From assembly GCA_015657535.1 (NCBI GenBank), contig JADHZB010000022.1, positions 1 through 64,000 of the forward strand: DNA of 64,000 nucleotides, in the 5' to 3' direction. The stretch is from Nephromyces sp. MM_2019 (lineage: Eukaryota; Apicomplexa; Aconoidasida; Nephromycida). This document shows, piece after piece, positions 61,076-64,000 of this stretch (the first letter of the stretch is position 1; each line of letters begins with the position of its first letter). The notes beneath the pieces were generated by a model. The model had not been told where the DNA came from and did no database searches. It was given only the letters and a program-made list of their open reading frames with translations. A program made the position numbers and the translations under genes.

Positions 61076-64000
61076 TTTTTTGCCTAGCAGGATATGCGGA
61101 TTATTAACGAGAGGGTAATGACTAACTCTAGGGAATGTGGCTATAATATGTGTGTTTTCGATCTCTATGACCAGGCCTCACAATTTCTTCTTTAAGCTTG
61201 TAATGTAATCCTGCTAGATATAATACCAATGCTTAAGCTCGATCCAGTGTGAAACTCTCCCTTTTTCCATGTAATGTAGCTAGCATAGACAAATAGCTAG
61301 CTTAAGCCTAATTATGCTGTCTACTCTTAGCCTATATTACACACGCCAGTGTTTTTCCGCCCACTTATCACCACCTAGGCTATTTATCACCCCTTACATT
61401 GAATTGTATCAAACCCAAGCATAGCGATGGGGGGCATTCTCCTATTACCCTCCACCGCTGTATGTTCCTACTTACTCCGTTGGAACAATAATACTCTCCA
61501 CGAGGTCTAGTTTACAACCATTTTTCTATGATAATAACTCGAGGGAATTCCTTTAAGTGACCACGAATCGTAGGCTTATCATTTCCCTAACTCCACAAAG
61601 GTTTTTTATCAAATTTTTTGTTTTTACCGCGCGAGGTGGAAAGAGACACCTGCGATGCAACTTAGGCTTCATAACAGGTACAAAAAAATTATGTGCGAAA
61701 CTTCTTTTCTGTGATCCCCGAATGGCTACCTATATTCAAGGGGTGGCCTCCTCAAACTTACTAAGTATCTGTAGTTCCCCAATGTGTCAATCTGATGATA
61801 GCGCACCTCACTGAGCGGGATGGTGTAAAAAGTACGCTGATGCGCTGCAACATGAATGCTAAAGGGCCCCATAATTTTTCAATTCGACCCAGATTTGATT
61901 GTGAACAATACTCAACCTTATTGCTATTTTGAAATCTTCCTCTGAGGCCCCTTTACACTGTATATATCGATTCTACCGCAAAACTTTAGGGTTGACTTAA
62001 AACCTAATTGTAAGCGCAACCAGTGAAAAATAAGCGTTCAATCGAACCTTTGCAATCGTGCAATTACACCCTCGTAATTTTACCATATTGCAATGATTAC
62101 TAGAGCATTGATTTTATTTTGTAGAAGATGTTATATATTTAGACATCTAGGTATTTGGGCTTGTCAAACTCTGCTGCTTAATTTAATATAGACAATGCCA
62201 CTCGTGGCTGTTTGTCATGATGTTCACTTTAGCATTAGCGCAGGACCCTAAAGTATAGCTATTGCCCTAGTGCAATCTACCTGCAATTATAAGAATGCTT
62301 TCTTTTCTTGAAAAGTATGGCATCTTTGAGGAGCTGCTTTAGTAATATTCACGCTCCCTTAGTCTCACGCAGTGCAAAGCTTCGTTTTGGAATACCGTGA
62401 AAACATGCCATTTCTTCTTGGGCTTTAGTGGCAATCGAAGTAACTTTTGAGAAATACTCCATTTTTTGCACCAATTTGGGTTGCATTTTTTTTAAAAGGC
62501 AGACCGCTTTGAAAGTGTTGTATTACCTTCTAAGTCTGAAAGTGATAATTATCGAAATAAGTCAATTGAACTACACACAAAATCCTCTCAAATTGGGATT
62601 GAATATTCGCCGCTTAGTCAAAAAGCCAGCTATTCATGCTGATAACATAAGGGGCAGCACTTATGGCTTCACTTGATAGCTAGAATGCGCTGGAATATAG
62701 GGTCACCATTTAATCAGCAAGTTTTTGATATCTAGTAGACTCATGGCCTACACAGCATGATCGTAGCTTCGATATGTATGACTCGAGTATTCGTAATGGC
62801 TAGCTTTATTTGATAAAATGAAATCTATAGCTAGTATTATATTAACGTGGGAGTGCTTTTGAGATTCCAAGATGCAAAAATGCCTCATCTTTTATTGTTC
62901 AGCCATTCTTATGCTTCTGAATTTTTGGGGTAGATATTTTCATTCCTGAAATACTTTATATCGAATTAATACTTAGGCTGAGAATGATAGAAGCTAAATG
63001 CCTCTTATGCTAGAAAAATTTATTGAGTATGCATGGAATATATATACCACCGCAGGATGTCAGGAGTCGGCAAGCATCAAAAATGTATAGTTCTGCGCAC
63101 CTTGTCAATGGCGTACTAGCAAACAAAATTAGCCCAATGGTTGCAGTATGAGGGATTGTTTCCCCAAATCAGTCACACACACATTTTAGATATGAGGGCA
63201 CTCGCCATATGGAAATACTCCTTATTTATACTCTGCCTACTTCCTTCCAGTTTTTTTGAAGTGAGGGGTTCCATAGCACTCTTGTTTCGATGGCTTTTTT
63301 TTTCCTATAAATGTATCGCCTAATATATGGAAATATCTTACTTCCGAACAATTAATGAACTCTGAAGCCTCTTTACTTTAATAAGCCTTTTTAGGAATTA
63401 CATATAGATAGAGAGATGATATCGAATTTGGTGTACGGTATTTTCGGCTTTGACCCAGCGTAATTTGATAGTCTGAATTAAGCGTTTTTAAGTAGGTACT
63501 TCGTTAGTATAATCAAGATTATGAGAACATAAGTAGTTGCAATTAACTGAAAGAAAGTAATGGAAGCGCTTCTACCCGGTGACTTCAGAGTCCTACAACT
63601 TTGCACTTAAATTTATGGCCTTCTCATTATATATCAAGAATATAAAAAAATCAAGTGTTTCTTCATATAGAGGGGATTTGGCCGTGCGATTACTGTAACC
63701 ACGGTCAGAAAAAGTAGGCAAACACTTCCTAATGCATTTGATGCCACTGCTCACTTGCCTTGTCAATAAGTATAGAGTCTTCTTTACGATGAATACATCT
63801 AGCTCATACAGGAAATGCGCGCAAATAACTGATATTACGTATCAGATGGTGGATGAACTTAGAAGCAACAATCACACTCCCCTCATAAAATGAAACAAAA
63901 ATCTTCGTTAACGTACTCTCAGGAAAAGCAGATATCGCGATAGTCTAAACTAACCAGAGCATTTAGAAGTTCGCTTGGAAGACGCGAACAGGTGGGTTAT
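61076..64000. other. AT-rich right end, no supported gene
   Basis: Only scattered open stretches of 60-85 codons on the + strand at 61557-61814, 62428-62676 and 63141-63323, none with a recognisable motif or clear splice partners. I see no RNA gene, repeat array or mobile element here. Confidence 0.4.

Overview
This is a nuclear DNA window from a eukaryote. The genes are split by GT-AG introns, and no operons, ribosome binding sites, tRNA, rRNA, CRISPR arrays or insertion sequences were seen. The gene set is a COPI subunit, a GPHR/GTG-type Golgi membrane protein, the gamete fusogen HAP2/GCS1 and a molybdenum cofactor sulfurase. With compact intergenic spaces and an AT-rich background, this points to a unicellular protist. 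An alveolate is my best guess. Nephromycid apicomplexans such as Nephromyces or Cardiosporidium are an attractive possibility, because they are reported to keep purine degradation, whose xanthine dehydrogenase needs a molybdenum cofactor sulfurase. That placement is inference; the sequence alone does not prove it.

Layout. A few hundred bases at the left edge look like part of a minus-strand gene. COPZ (coatomer zeta, five exons, +) follows at 1054-3596. From about 5.2 to 12 kb, two minus-strand genes are broken into small exons by introns that are UG-rich in the transcript: an unrecognised gene (about 5.3-6.95 kb) and a GPHR/GTG-like multi-pass membrane protein (7224-11858). A long, many-exon minus-strand gene of unknown function covers 12.08-19.46 kb. 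It diverges from the HAP2/GCS1 candidate, which I could chain from 18 exons over 19866-37808 into one 886-residue frame. A two-exon gene of unknown function (765 aa, +) lies at 39592-42335. A giant molybdenum cofactor sulfurase occupies 46203-56899 on the minus strand; its five exons give one frame of 2438 residues. The last 7 kb is AT-rich, with only weak exon-like segments, the best on the minus strand at 59.6-61.1 kb.

Function. COPZ and GPHR are both Golgi housekeeping genes. HAP2 would act at gamete fusion. The sulfurase activates xanthine dehydrogenase/aldehyde oxidase-type enzymes. No functional cluster is evident.

Most unusual features. The sulfurase is about three times its family's normal length because of low-complexity insertions. 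One set of genes has UG-repeat introns whose strand always follows transcription, while HAP2 and its neighbours do not. There are several perfect palindromes and G-tract blocks, two of the palindromes in tail-to-tail (convergent) intergenic spaces.
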